DNA from: Planctomycetaceae bacterium | Lineage (GTDB): Bacteria > Planctomycetota > Planctomycetia > Pirellulales > UBA7805 | Assembly: GCA_902630355.1 (NCBI GenBank) | Contig: CACOUL010000005.1 | Span: 55,184 to 119,183 of the forward strand | Length of the DNA stretch: 64,000 nt | Direction of reading: 5' to 3' | Shown: positions 48,427-57,077 of the stretch, piece after piece | How the letters are laid out: every line of letters begins with the position of its first letter | Position numbering within the stretch: position 1 is the first letter of the stretch | Translations under genes and position numbers: made by a program | Notes under the pieces: generated by a model | What the model saw: only the letters and a program-made list of their open reading frames with translations | What the model was told of the DNA's origin: nothing | Database searches by the model: none

Positions 48427-49776
48427 TTACTGGCTTGCGAAACCCAACAATTGCCGCAGGTCTTTGACTTTTTCTTTGAGCGATAAATTCAGCTCATGAA
48501 TATCATCCCGCACCTGATTGGCCGACTCGGCAATCTGCTTGCAGTTCCCCCGCATAGCTTTGACGATCGCCAGCGAGGATAAAATTTCGCTGATTGTCTG
48601 CTCAATCGCTTGCTTGTTCTGCGTAGCCTCACACTCACTACTCGTCGCAGCGGCAACGAGGGCATCCCTCATGAGGAAATAGGCAATCTCCAGCGGCAGA
48701 AATCCATACTGCTCATCTTCCGGATCCACAACCACCACCAGGCGATTAGTACCCAGTCGCGTGATCGACTGCTGAGTCTTCTTTGCGTGCTCGCGGGTGA
48801 CCACCGCAATGCCACCCGCCGCATCGCGATAATCAATCGCATCGAGCAGCTGAGTCTCGATGCCGTTCTTGCCGTTAATCGTAAATGTGCCGGACTTTAC
48901 TTCGACAATAATCTGCCCGGTACTCACCCCGCCTTGCTCGACCGAAATCATTACATCGCCGACCTTTTTTCGCGACGCTGACTCACTCTGATCACCCACG
49001 ATCTCAATTGCATCGTGGTGGCGATTGAACAGGATTAGCATTTCGGCAATTTTCTCTTCAAAGGCAAAACCTTTTCGAGTTCCTTTACTCTCTGATTCTT
49101 CGATAGCGTCTCGGTAGCCGATGTGATTAAATATTTTTTCAAAACTTGAATCAATTTTCTCTTCAAGTGCCGTTTGTCGTTCGGCATACCGGTCTTGAAT
49201 CTCCTGAATCCGTGTCTGCTGCGCGATAACAAATTTTTTCAACGGGGAATTGTCATCTGAAATGTCCAGAGCCCTTTGAAAAGGAGCGCTGGCATCAAAG
49301 AAGTGTGCTTGAAAAAGATGCTTGATCTGACCGGGTATACTGGCCTCACGAGAAGGATCCGCCAGGTTCGATTCAAGCGATTGAATCAATCTATCCAGCT
49401 TGCCTTCGGTCGAAAAATAATGGTGCAGCTGCCGGGCAAGCCTCGAATCCTCGGCTGTGAGCTCGGTGGCCAGTAAATCTTTCAATCCGTCACGGATCTG
49501 CTGTACCTGCAGTGAAAAGTCTGTAAATTCGCGCCGTACGACGTCGGTCTCCAGATGCACCCCGGCCTGAGCCATCGCCATCACACCGACTTCGGCAGCC
49601 CGTTCAATATATTGAATCAGGGCAGGGCGGTCGCTGCAGATGTCCGCTGGTATCGATGCAAGAAGACGCGATGAAATTGGGATCTCAAGCGTCGTTCGAT
49701 CGCCTGTCGCTACGCGACTGTCTGCATTCTGAGTGGCTGAATTGTTGCCGTTGGATTGGGTGATCATTTTTTTCAT
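48427..49776 (-). CDS. Coiled-coil protein with predicted PD-(D/E)XK nuclease domain
   Basis: A 449-residue protein. Residues 80-230 are mostly helical with a coiled coil (IQEIQDRYAERQTALEEKIDS). Residues 236-330 have a nuclease-like pattern: Glu240/241 in GFAFEEKIAEML, Asp274 in KKVGDVMISV, and Glu292-Val-Lys294 in IIVEVKSGTF, then a strand GIAVVTREHA. This is the order seen in DUF2130-like and other restriction-nuclease folds. The C-terminal 70 residues are again helical. It lies in a cluster with a vWA protein, divergent from a large NTPase, so a defence role is plausible but not shown. Confidence 0.7.
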   Translation of the reverse strand: MKKMITQSNGNNSATQNADSRVATGDRTTLEIPISSRLLASIPADICSDRPALIQYIERAAEVGVMAMAQAGVHLETDVVRREFTDFSLQVQQIRDGLKDLLATELTAEDSRLARQLHHYFSTEGKLDRLIQSLESNLADPSREASIPGQIKHLFQAHFFDASAPFQRALDISDDNSPLKKFVIAQQTRIQEIQDRYAERQTALEEKIDSSFEKIFNHIGYRDAIEESESKGTRKGFAFEEKIAEMLILFNRHHDAIEIVGDQSESASRKKVGDVMISVEQGGVSTGQIIVEVKSGTFTINGKNGIETQLLDAIDYRDAAGGIAVVTREHAKKTQQSITRLGTNRLVVVVDPEDEQYGFLPLEIAYFLMRDALVAAATSSECEATQNKQAIEQTISEILSSLAIVKAMRGNCKQIAESANQVRDDIHELNLSLKEKVKDLRQLLGFASQ

Positions 49777-49844
49777 TTTCTCGATTGCTTTTAAATTCCC
49801 TATTTTCTTAATTTATTCGCTCGTGGTTTTTCGGTGTTCCCCGT

Positions 49845-49873
49845 GGGGCGAAGCGAGGGCAGGAGAGGGGGGG
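49845..49873 (+). repeat. G-rich tract able to form a quadruplex
   Basis: Plus-strand runs GGGG (49845-49848), GGG (49857-49859) and seven G (49867-49873) lie within 29 nt in the 161-nt gap between the vWA and PD-(D/E)XK-like genes. The seven-G run could supply the last two columns of a G-quadruplex, with loops of 8, 7 and 1 nt. The reading is tentative. On the minus-strand transcript this is C-rich. Confidence 0.3.
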
Positions 49874-49937
49874 CCAACTCTGCCGACTCAAACGCTTGCC
49901 AAAACGGCCTCCGCCCGGGGGGCACAACGAATGAACT

Positions 49938-50606
49938 CTATCCTTCCTGATCGCGTTTTTTTGCACTCTCACGCTCTTCGTCTGTGAATGCCAGATGATC
50001 CGTATTCCCGTCAAAGCGAGCCGAAGTCAACTTTGCACTGGCCAGCTTCACCGCCTCGACGTAAGCATCGCCACCACGACCGGTCATCAGTGCCCGCTGA
50101 TGTTCAAAACCGTACGCCGAATGCTGCTCAAACGACGTGGGATCGGCCGCCAGGAAGATGAACTTCCAGCCCAGCTTCTCTTCACACTTTTTGATCAGCT
50201 TTTTGATCTCTTTGCCCGAATATTCCCGGCTCGCGTTTTCCATGCCATCGGTGATCACCACGACCACCACCTGCCATTTATTTTTGCCTGCGAGGCGTTT
50301 TTTCGTTTTAGCAATCGTGCAGCCCACCGCATCGAGCAGGGCGGTTCGTCCGCCCGGCACATAACTTTCATGGTCGAGCGGCCGGACATCGCCCAATGAA
50401 ATCCCGCTGCAATGCGATTCAACCACATGATTGAACTGCACCAGGGAAAACTTCGCCTTGCCACTGGCCTCCTGTTGCGAGGCAAGGAAGCGGTTGAAAC
50501 TTTCGACCGCCTCTTTTTGCATCGCCTGCATCGAGCCGGAACGATCCATTATCACCGTGATGTCTGTTTTTGTTGCTTCCATCTTTTTATTGTTTTCTTT
50601 TTTCAT
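49938..50606 (-). CDS. Stand-alone vWA-domain protein
   Basis: A von Willebrand factor A domain protein without membrane anchor. The MIDAS metal site is DRSGSM at the start of the domain, then GGRTALLDAVG and VVITDGMENAS give the Thr and Asp ligands. The C-terminal part (HSAYGFEHQRALMTGRGGDA) differs from integrin-like domains and resembles TerY-type bacterial vWA proteins. Such proteins usually scaffold complexes with ATPases or phosphoproteins. The Met at 50606 was chosen because a longer GTG start at 50666 would overlap the upstream gene; the Met at 50582 is another possibility. Confidence 0.8.
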   Translation of the reverse strand: MKKENNKKMEATKTDITVIMDRSGSMQAMQKEAVESFNRFLASQQEASGKAKFSLVQFNHVVESHCSGISLGDVRPLDHESYVPGGRTALLDAVGCTIAKTKKRLAGKNKWQVVVVVITDGMENASREYSGKEIKKLIKKCEEKLGWKFIFLAADPTSFEQHSAYGFEHQRALMTGRGGDAYVEAVKLASAKLTSARFDGNTDHLAFTDEERESAKKRDQEG

Positions 50607-50649
50607 TTTTACTGAGTCGCCCTTTTCATATTTGAATGTTTGTTTGACG

Positions 50650-51027
50650 TTACACCTCTTCGTCACACGCCGCTTCGCCGCCTTCCGGCTCAGCGACCCG
50701 CGCGTTTACTTGCTCATTTTGATCGGTTATTTTTTCCAGATGGTCTCCGTCGGCTGCCTCTTTCCACAATTCATAATGCGCTATTCGGGACGCCTCCAGC
50801 GACATAAGAACCACGCCCAACACATGTTCGTGGAAACCCTGCACAATCTCGGTGGGTGCACCACTTAAAGACAACTTGCCTGCCATCGTGGTTAAGGTAC
50901 GCTCGATAAATCCGGCGAGTACAGGCTCTCGTTCCTCCAGGCATTCAAGCGCTTCACTCTCCTGACCAGCTACATGGTCCACTGCTTGTTCAAACGCTTC
51001 GCCGCCAATAATTGCTGAGTCTTTCAT
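50650..51027 (-). CDS. Unknown small acidic protein
   Basis: A 125-residue, mostly helical acidic protein (MKDSAIIGGEAFEQAVDHVA, then SEALECLEEREPVLAGFIER and a Glu-rich end). I do not recognise the family. The start at 51027 has GGAG about 12 nt upstream; the frame also runs to 51108. It is the first gene of the minus-strand cluster with the vWA protein and the PD-(D/E)XK-like protein, and shares an intergenic region with the large NTPase gene. Confidence 0.55.
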   Translation of the reverse strand: MKDSAIIGGEAFEQAVDHVAGQESEALECLEEREPVLAGFIERTLTTMAGKLSLSGAPTEIVQGFHEHVLGVVLMSLEASRIAHYELWKEAADGDHLEKITDQNEQVNARVAEPEGGEAACDEEV

Positions 51028-51374
51028 TCGTTCATATGCTCCAAATTGATCGTTGATGGTTCCGCTGATGTCCTGTTTCTTCTTCCAACACCTCCCTCTA
51101 ACGGCCAATTTTGAAAACTGTCCGGGTTTGTGTAAGTTTTTTTGCCCGAGACAAAATGACTCCGTTAAAGAACAAAGATATTACCCCTTTACATGGCACC
51201 CGCCGTAATCAAGCAAACCTCAGTCTCCGAGTGATCGGACTTTGCTGCTGCTTGTGTTTCCTTTGAAAATCACCCCCTGTTCTGCCATAAAGTGAGGGGC
51301 TTTCGACAGAATTAAAGATTTTTCTATACTGTTCAAACAGTCCTGCTCACTTGGCGTGCTGTTGAGAACTCGGA
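51028..51374. other. Divergent intergenic region between vWA cluster and NTPase gene
   Basis: About 350 nt, A+T-rich, with promoter elements for the plus-strand NTPase gene near its right end. No clear promoter was identified for the minus-strand cluster. No tRNA, repeat array or transposon end is seen. Confidence 0.5.
51303..51340 (+). promoter_or_regulatory. Promoter of the NTPase gene with palindrome at the start site
   Basis: TCGACA (51303-51308) and TATACT (51325-51330) are near-perfect -35 and -10 boxes with a 16-nt spacer. The start site would be near 51337, which falls within the inverted repeat CTGTT-CA-AACAG (51329-51340). A repressor bound there would block transcription. The spacing between CTGT and ACAG is 4 nt, so it is not a standard LexA box. 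Confidence 0.6.
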
Positions 51375-54300
51375 ATGCATGAAACACCGTTCACAGATGC
51401 GCGTTGCCTTTTCGAGGGTATTCACAGACTTTTTCTGAAAAGTGGCCAATGCAGTGATCCAGCAGACCTCGACACCATTCTCACTCTGGCAGATCGCATC
51501 TATAGATCGCACGTGGGCACCACGCGAATTCAGGCTCTGGGAGAAAAACTCAGCAGATGTGCTGACGAGGCAAGCCAACCTCAGGCCCTTCAGGGTATCA
51601 CCGCCGCATCGATTGAAGAGTTGCTGCAGGAAAATGAAAAATGGCTCAAATTGATAGACGGCATCTGCACACCGGAAGACGAGAGCAGCCGCAAGGGTAA
51701 AACATACAATCATTACCAGGCTCTTCTCAATTTGAAGCTTATTTCAGCTGATCACCTTGAGCTACCTCTGGAGAAAAGAGATTCGATTACGGATTACATC
51801 AGCAGAGCAATTCTAATCGCGTATGAATGGAGCAACCATTCAAAACACCGGTTAACCTCAGACAACGAGCCGCATAGCATCCCCCCTGATAACAATTGCA
51901 TTGTCGAATCAACTCTCGTCGAATTAATCGCGCCGGTTTACAAATATGCTTCACGCCTGCAGCATGAACTTACTCGACTTGTCGCAAAACCTCTTGCGGA
52001 GCGATCATCAGCCATTGCGAATCGGGTCCAGAACGAGCGGGAACGACACATCAGTAAATACAAAGGAAATGCGGAATTTATTGACGATTTAAAAAATCTG
52101 GTAGAGGAGAGCACGGCGGAGGGCTGGTATATCCTGCTCACGGGTGATGAATCATCCGGAAAATCCGCAACTGCCGCCAAACTGAGCGCCATACTGCGAG
52201 GAAAACTCTCTCCGCTTGGTCAGCCCTCTATCGACACACAGAAAAAGGCTCCCTGGCTTCCGGCTGTCATTTTTCATCACATCAAGTGCGGTCCTAAGAT
52301 GCTCGAGGACGGTCTTCCGTTTCTCATGGATCAGATCGATACGCTCGTAACATCCAAGCTCGAGTCACCGGATTTCGAATCGCAACCGCCCGAGGAACCA
52401 ACAGATGTCAATGTGGAACAGACGATAAATTTGAACCCGACCGGATTGCAACCCGAAGAAACATGGGAGAGACAATCTTCGGTCCGGCAAACTGATCTTC
52501 ATCACCGTAAAGATGCCTTCGAGCATTATCTCCGAATCGCCATCCATGAGAGAGGGCAGTTAATACTGATTATCGACGCAATTGATGAGGCCTATGCAGA
52601 TGGATTCGAACTGTCTTTTCTACCGCCACATTTACCGCATGGTTGTTGCTGCCTGCTGATCGGTCGGCCCAATTCAAAGCAAGTGAATTTTGCTTTGACT
52701 CATTTACACAACGTGCGTGAGATGCAGATGCGGCTTTTCCCGCGCGAAGACGTACCTTTGCTCACCGGGTTACCTGACGAAACCGACAAGGAACACAACG
52801 ACCGTATCTACGAGCAGAGTGGGGGCAGACCGATGTGGATGGGCGGGGAATCGCAGCCCATAGCGACGCACCAATATGCGAACTATGTCGACGCCTGGCG
52901 AACGGACGAAATGCTCAAGGATCTCATGTTTTTTCTTGCTGTCTTTGAACCAGTCTCCCCTGTAAGCCTTTCGGATATTCAGAGCTATCTGGCCCATACA
53001 AATAAAGCCTGCAATGAATTTGAATTACCCGAAATTCGTGAGCGACTTCTTCCCGTCCACTCACAATTGTGTGCGTTGGCGGAAGACACTGTCAAACTAC
53101 AGTTCAAGCCGTTTGCGGAACATGTATTGGCCAGCCATTTCAGCAAACGGGATATCAAAAAGCGATTCAATAAAATTACGAGTTGGCTTGCTGAATGCAG
53201 TTCAGAAATCGATTCGGAAACACTTCACGCTGATTTTATGAGGGTCTGGTACTCCTGCGATATTGCTCTCCCGGAGTTGAGCCAATCGACGGAATCACTG
53301 ATCGAAAGGCTTGTGGCTGAGAAAAAAGATCTCGTCCTTTTCCGCATTGGCTACCAGCTTCAGGCAACTGATTTTAATAAGTTTTCCAGATTGGCTTTTG
53401 ATTGTTTTTGCGCAGCTGCTGAAAATGGGCATATAAAATCAAAATATCTAGCTGGCGTTATTGTAATGCGGCCTGATTTCCTCGATATCGATGATATCAC
53501 TGAAGCGGAGCGCACGCAGTGCCGCCAGTGGGGCGTCGATGCAGCAGGGGCCGACTTTATACCCGCTATCTTATGGGCAGCCCAATTAGCAGAAATAGAT
53601 GGAGATCCAGACCAGGCAATAAGTTGGATTCGCAAAGCAGCTACGGCAATTGAAAATGCCGACCTAACCGACCAGCGCAGGTTTTGTGCGAAAATTGCCA
53701 GGCGTTACCTTGCAAAAACGAGTCTTCATTACGATTATAAAAAGGGATTGCGATTTCTTCGCCTTGGATTGGAGGCGGATGACGATCAGGCCATGTTTGA
53801 TTTGGCAGAGGCACTGGTTATTCACCCCGAACGTAACAAGGATGATCCTAGGCTGCAAAAAGAGGCGTTCGAATTGCTTGAAATGGCAGCTAATCGAAAG
53901 AATAGCGATGCGATGGGTTTTTTGGGGCACAGCCTATGCTTTGGTAATCACTTTCCTAAAGATGTCACATCGGGTCGCTACTGGTTACGAAAATCTGCTG
54001 ATGACGGCAATGCGCAAGCAATGTTCTATCTCGGCGTAAGCTATCATTTGGAAGAGGATGGCGACCCTCGCACCTGGTTTCATGAGGCTGCAAAAAGAGA
54101 CATTTCTTCGGCACACTATATGTTAGGCGTTCATGAATTAGAGGAAGGGGATCATCAAGCGGGGATTATCTCGATAGAGAAAGCGGTTAAGGCCAATCAT
54201 ATCGGAGCAAAGTTAAAGCTTGCCCGTTTTCTGCAAGATGGCAAATTTTGGGACCGCAATGTTGAGAGAGCACACGCTTTGCTTGTCGAAGCCGCAGGTG

Positions 54301-55148
54301 CTGGCAGCCCGGAAGCCCACTATGAACTAAGTAAGATTGAAAAAGATGCAAATAACCCAGCGTTGTCTACTGAGCATCTTAAAAATGCGGCTGACCTTGG
54401 GCTAACGGAGGCAAGAGTCGATCTTGCCAGTCAATCGGAAGATGCGAGCCTTACAGCATCTGCCGAAAACGGCGACCTCATTTCGATGCTGGAGCTGCTC
54501 AAGCGAACGATGAATCAAACACCCTACGAAGCAAATTCAGCTTTCAACTGGATAAACGCCGCACTCCGCAATATCAAATCAGCACAAGACGATAAAGTAT
54601 TACTTGGGCGTTTCTACGAATTGGCTATGGATTACTACGCGAAGCCAGAAAGCGACTGTAACCTGTTCGCACAAGTATTACTCTTTTTACGATTACACAA
54701 AATGGACAGCGCGGCGAATAACCTTGCCTATATTTTGCGTCGCGGTGAAATCGACCCGAATGGGAATATTCCAACGGCAAAGGAACTGCTTGAAGAGGAG
54801 GATTTAGAAAATGAGGCTTTCCCAATAATTAATTTAGCACTTGTCTATGCCGCGGGATTTCAGTGCCCGGAAGATTGGTCCACGGCAATATCACTTATTG
54901 CGAGGTTAAAAAAAATAAGCCCCGAAGAAAATCGCCAAAAAGAGCTGGATGCTCTAGTGTCATGGTGGCGCGACTTAAGCCGCAGCTCTGATGAAAAAGA
55001 TATCGGTGAAGGAAATCTCGTCCTCGGACTGCTTGGTCGAGAGGGACTCATTGATGATGGCCCCGATGGCGTCGACTGGAAATCGCGGCTTGAGCAGGCT
55101 CGGAAACACGGCTGGCGATGCCCGGACTGGTTGTTTCACAAGCGGTAG
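51375..55148 (+). CDS. Large STAND-like P-loop NTPase with Sel1-like repeats
   Basis: A 1257-residue protein. Residues 1-240 are helical and unrecognised. The P-loop is LLTGDESSGKSATA (Walker A 257-264) and Walker B is LILIIDAIDEA (Asp401, Asp404, Glu405), followed by GRPNSKQV and FEPVSPVSLSDI segments consistent with a signalling (STAND/NACHT-like) NTPase. From about residue 690 to 1150 the protein is made of short helical pairs of the Sel1/TPR kind (AAENGHIKSKYLAG, MAANRKNSDAMGFLGHSL, SADDGNAQAMFYLGVSY, AAGAGSPEAHYELSK). STAND NTPases with repeat sensors commonly recognise phage proteins. No nuclease or TIR effector is recognised at the N terminus. It faces the vWA gene cluster divergently. 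Confidence 0.75.
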   Translation: MHETPFTDARCLFEGIHRLFLKSGQCSDPADLDTILTLADRIYRSHVGTTRIQALGEKLSRCADEASQPQALQGITAASIEELLQENEKWLKLIDGICTPEDESSRKGKTYNHYQALLNLKLISADHLELPLEKRDSITDYISRAILIAYEWSNHSKHRLTSDNEPHSIPPDNNCIVESTLVELIAPVYKYASRLQHELTRLVAKPLAERSSAIANRVQNERERHISKYKGNAEFIDDLKNLVEESTAEGWYILLTGDESSGKSATAAKLSAILRGKLSPLGQPSIDTQKKAPWLPAVIFHHIKCGPKMLEDGLPFLMDQIDTLVTSKLESPDFESQPPEEPTDVNVEQTINLNPTGLQPEETWERQSSVRQTDLHHRKDAFEHYLRIAIHERGQLILIIDAIDEAYADGFELSFLPPHLPHGCCCLLIGRPNSKQVNFALTHLHNVREMQMRLFPREDVPLLTGLPDETDKEHNDRIYEQSGGRPMWMGGESQPIATHQYANYVDAWRTDEMLKDLMFFLAVFEPVSPVSLSDIQSYLAHTNKACNEFELPEIRERLLPVHSQLCALAEDTVKLQFKPFAEHVLASHFSKRDIKKRFNKITSWLAECSSEIDSETLHADFMRVWYSCDIALPELSQSTESLIERLVAEKKDLVLFRIGYQLQATDFNKFSRLAFDCFCAAAENGHIKSKYLAGVIVMRPDFLDIDDITEAERTQCRQWGVDAAGADFIPAILWAAQLAEIDGDPDQAISWIRKAATAIENADLTDQRRFCAKIARRYLAKTSLHYDYKKGLRFLRLGLEADDDQAMFDLAEALVIHPERNKDDPRLQKEAFELLEMAANRKNSDAMGFLGHSLCFGNHFPKDVTSGRYWLRKSADDGNAQAMFYLGVSYHLEEDGDPRTWFHEAAKRDISSAHYMLGVHELEEGDHQAGIISIEKAVKANHIGAKLKLARFLQDGKFWDRNVERAHALLVEAAGAGSPEAHYELSKIEKDANNPALSTEHLKNAADLGLTEARVDLASQSEDASLTASAENGDLISMLELLKRTMNQTPYEANSAFNWINAALRNIKSAQDDKVLLGRFYELAMDYYAKPESDCNLFAQVLLFLRLHKMDSAANNLAYILRRGEIDPNGNIPTAKELLEEEDLENEAFPIINLALVYAAGFQCPEDWSTAISLIARLKKISPEENRQKELDALVSWWRDLSRSSDEKDIGEGNLVLGLLGREGLIDDGPDGVDWKSRLEQARKHGWRCPDWLFHKR

Positions 55149-55212
55149 ATCTGGCTGCTTTTTCTGTACCTTTCATGATCCCTGGCGGAGCTGCCCCGTC
55201 CCGCTTGCCGGG

Positions 55213-57057
55213 TCACATATACGGTGTTCTCTCGAAGAGTGCGTCGATATTCTCAGAGCACGGCTCGGCAACACACCGATCGACCTGATCTTTGTAATGT
55301 TGCTCATATGCAGGATATTGCTTCAGGTACTGCAAGATGGATGCACCTGCATCTTCGATCGATTGCGGGTCATCACGAAAACACGCTTCGGCAAACATAC
55401 AACACTGAGCAAACAGATTTATAATGTTTTCTTGTTGGCCTCTTGCTTCCGAAACAAATATCTCCCCCGCCAACGCCATTAGCTCAGCCGTTTCTGATTG
55501 AATCCGATCGGCTTGCCGCGCCAGAGCCTGAAGATAGAATCCGTCAACGTAATCCGGCGATCTCTCTCGGTTGTCATTAAGCCGCGTCTGCATTTGCTCT
55601 GCAATGCCATCACAGCCCGATGTAATCTGACCAACCCGACGATCGCGCTCAGCACGATAAAAATTGAGGTACCGCTTTGAGAGCGAATCCAACAGTCGCT
55701 CTTCTGTATTTTGTTCAATTAGTTCTGTTGCCGCCTGACACTCATTCTGCTTGAGCAGCCCGTAAATCTCATAATTACGTGTGCGGTAAGCACTGGAAGG
55801 CTCGACCTGTTGCTGCAGTTGCAACGCTTGATTGAAGTATCGCCGCCAGTTTTCAGCACCGGTGATAATCAACAGGCGACCATACGTATTCCACAGATAA
55901 ACACGATGCCTGGGGTCACAAACCAGAGGATCTTTTTCAATCCGATCAATCCACGGCACAAGTGCGGCGACACCCTGCTCGAATTGGTGCGCATCATACA
56001 GCGAAGACGCAAAACTACTCGCTGCCATAAGCTGATGATCATAACAATCAATTTCGCGATGACATTGGAGGTGTACCTCGACTTTGTGATGATACCTAAT
56101 CGATTCCTGGAAATCTCCGAGATGTCTGTGCTGGTCTTCCAGGAGTCGCAACAACACCAGACTCGCATAGCTGTCCTCCCGATCGATGGATTGCTCGGTC
56201 GCTTGAATAATCCGCATTGCTTTCCTGGAGTCAATGTACTTAACCTTCTCAACACGCGATTTGATGGCAGCGAGTCTGGAATGATCGAGCTGCTGTTTTC
56301 CGATGAACGGATCCAGAAGGCCGGCGACTTCCAATTTTGCGGCAAGTTCAGCAAGCGTGTTTACAGGCCACACTTGATCAAAATATTCGTCATACTTTTT
56401 TGCAACGTCATCATCAGCGCATCGCACGAGCAATGTGCCGCGATTGCCATATTCACGAACGAATGCATCTAATTTCAGCGAGACAGAACCAACCGATGAC
56501 AGTGAACCGTCAATCTCTGACGCAATTACCGCGCTCGAAAAATTAAACACCGCAGGCTGATCGTTGACTTGATCAATTACCGCTAGAAGAGCAGCAAAAT
56601 TCATCGACATTCCCTCAAGCCCATGCCTGAGGGTATCGGAAAAATGAAACGCATAGACCTCGGGAAGGCTCCACTCCTCGAGATAGGCATCTAAGAGATC
56701 ATCAAGCAGCTGCTCTATTCTATTGCCGTTGAACGGCAAATTATTGGCTGCCCCCCATTCGTTGTGAGGTTTTGCCGTAAGAGGGGTGACTAAACCGACT
56801 TTTTTTTTGTGGTCGACAGCCAGTCCGACCACACCAACGCGCTCGTTATTGGGTTCGATCGTTGAGCATTGATTCTTAACCAATCCTAAAGGCGGCAAAC
56901 GGCGAGGATGCCCACCTTCGTCTAACAAACATTTCAAAAAGTGGTAATGTGCTCTCTGCCGGCCAAGCGGATCATCCGCAAATCGCTTTGTGATTTCATC
57001 TAGACAAAGACAGGGGTTTGTTGCCCTGATGTGTTTATCGTTGAGATTCTTTGACAT
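55213..57057 (-). CDS. Predicted Lon-type Ser-Lys protease with TPR-like C-terminal region
   Basis: A 614-residue protein with no ATPase domain. Residues about 75-230 fit the Lon proteolytic domain: VYAFHFSDTLRHGLEGMSMNFAALL corresponds to the HVHVPEGATPKDGPSAG segment of Lon, placing Ser151 at the catalytic serine. EIDGSLSSVGSVSLKLDA then places Lys195 44 residues later, against 43 in E. coli Lon (S679/K722). A GTLLVRC strand follows. Residues 270-600 are helical repeats (LRLLEDQHRHLGDFQESIRY and similar TPR-like pairs). It is the last gene of a four-gene operon with MazF-like and sigma-like proteins. I see no SAVED domain. The protease assignment is by pattern and needs a fold check. Confidence 0.65.
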   Translation of the reverse strand: MSKNLNDKHIRATNPCLCLDEITKRFADDPLGRQRAHYHFLKCLLDEGGHPRRLPPLGLVKNQCSTIEPNNERVGVVGLAVDHKKKVGLVTPLTAKPHNEWGAANNLPFNGNRIEQLLDDLLDAYLEEWSLPEVYAFHFSDTLRHGLEGMSMNFAALLAVIDQVNDQPAVFNFSSAVIASEIDGSLSSVGSVSLKLDAFVREYGNRGTLLVRCADDDVAKKYDEYFDQVWPVNTLAELAAKLEVAGLLDPFIGKQQLDHSRLAAIKSRVEKVKYIDSRKAMRIIQATEQSIDREDSYASLVLLRLLEDQHRHLGDFQESIRYHHKVEVHLQCHREIDCYDHQLMAASSFASSLYDAHQFEQGVAALVPWIDRIEKDPLVCDPRHRVYLWNTYGRLLIITGAENWRRYFNQALQLQQQVEPSSAYRTRNYEIYGLLKQNECQAATELIEQNTEERLLDSLSKRYLNFYRAERDRRVGQITSGCDGIAEQMQTRLNDNRERSPDYVDGFYLQALARQADRIQSETAELMALAGEIFVSEARGQQENIINLFAQCCMFAEACFRDDPQSIEDAGASILQYLKQYPAYEQHYKDQVDRCVAEPCSENIDALFERTPYM

Positions 57058-57077
57058 ACGGATCGATCACACATCGG

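Noticed and set aside
51329..51340. LexA box
   Set aside because: CTGT and ACAG are separated by 4 nt, not the 8 nt of the E. coli LexA site.
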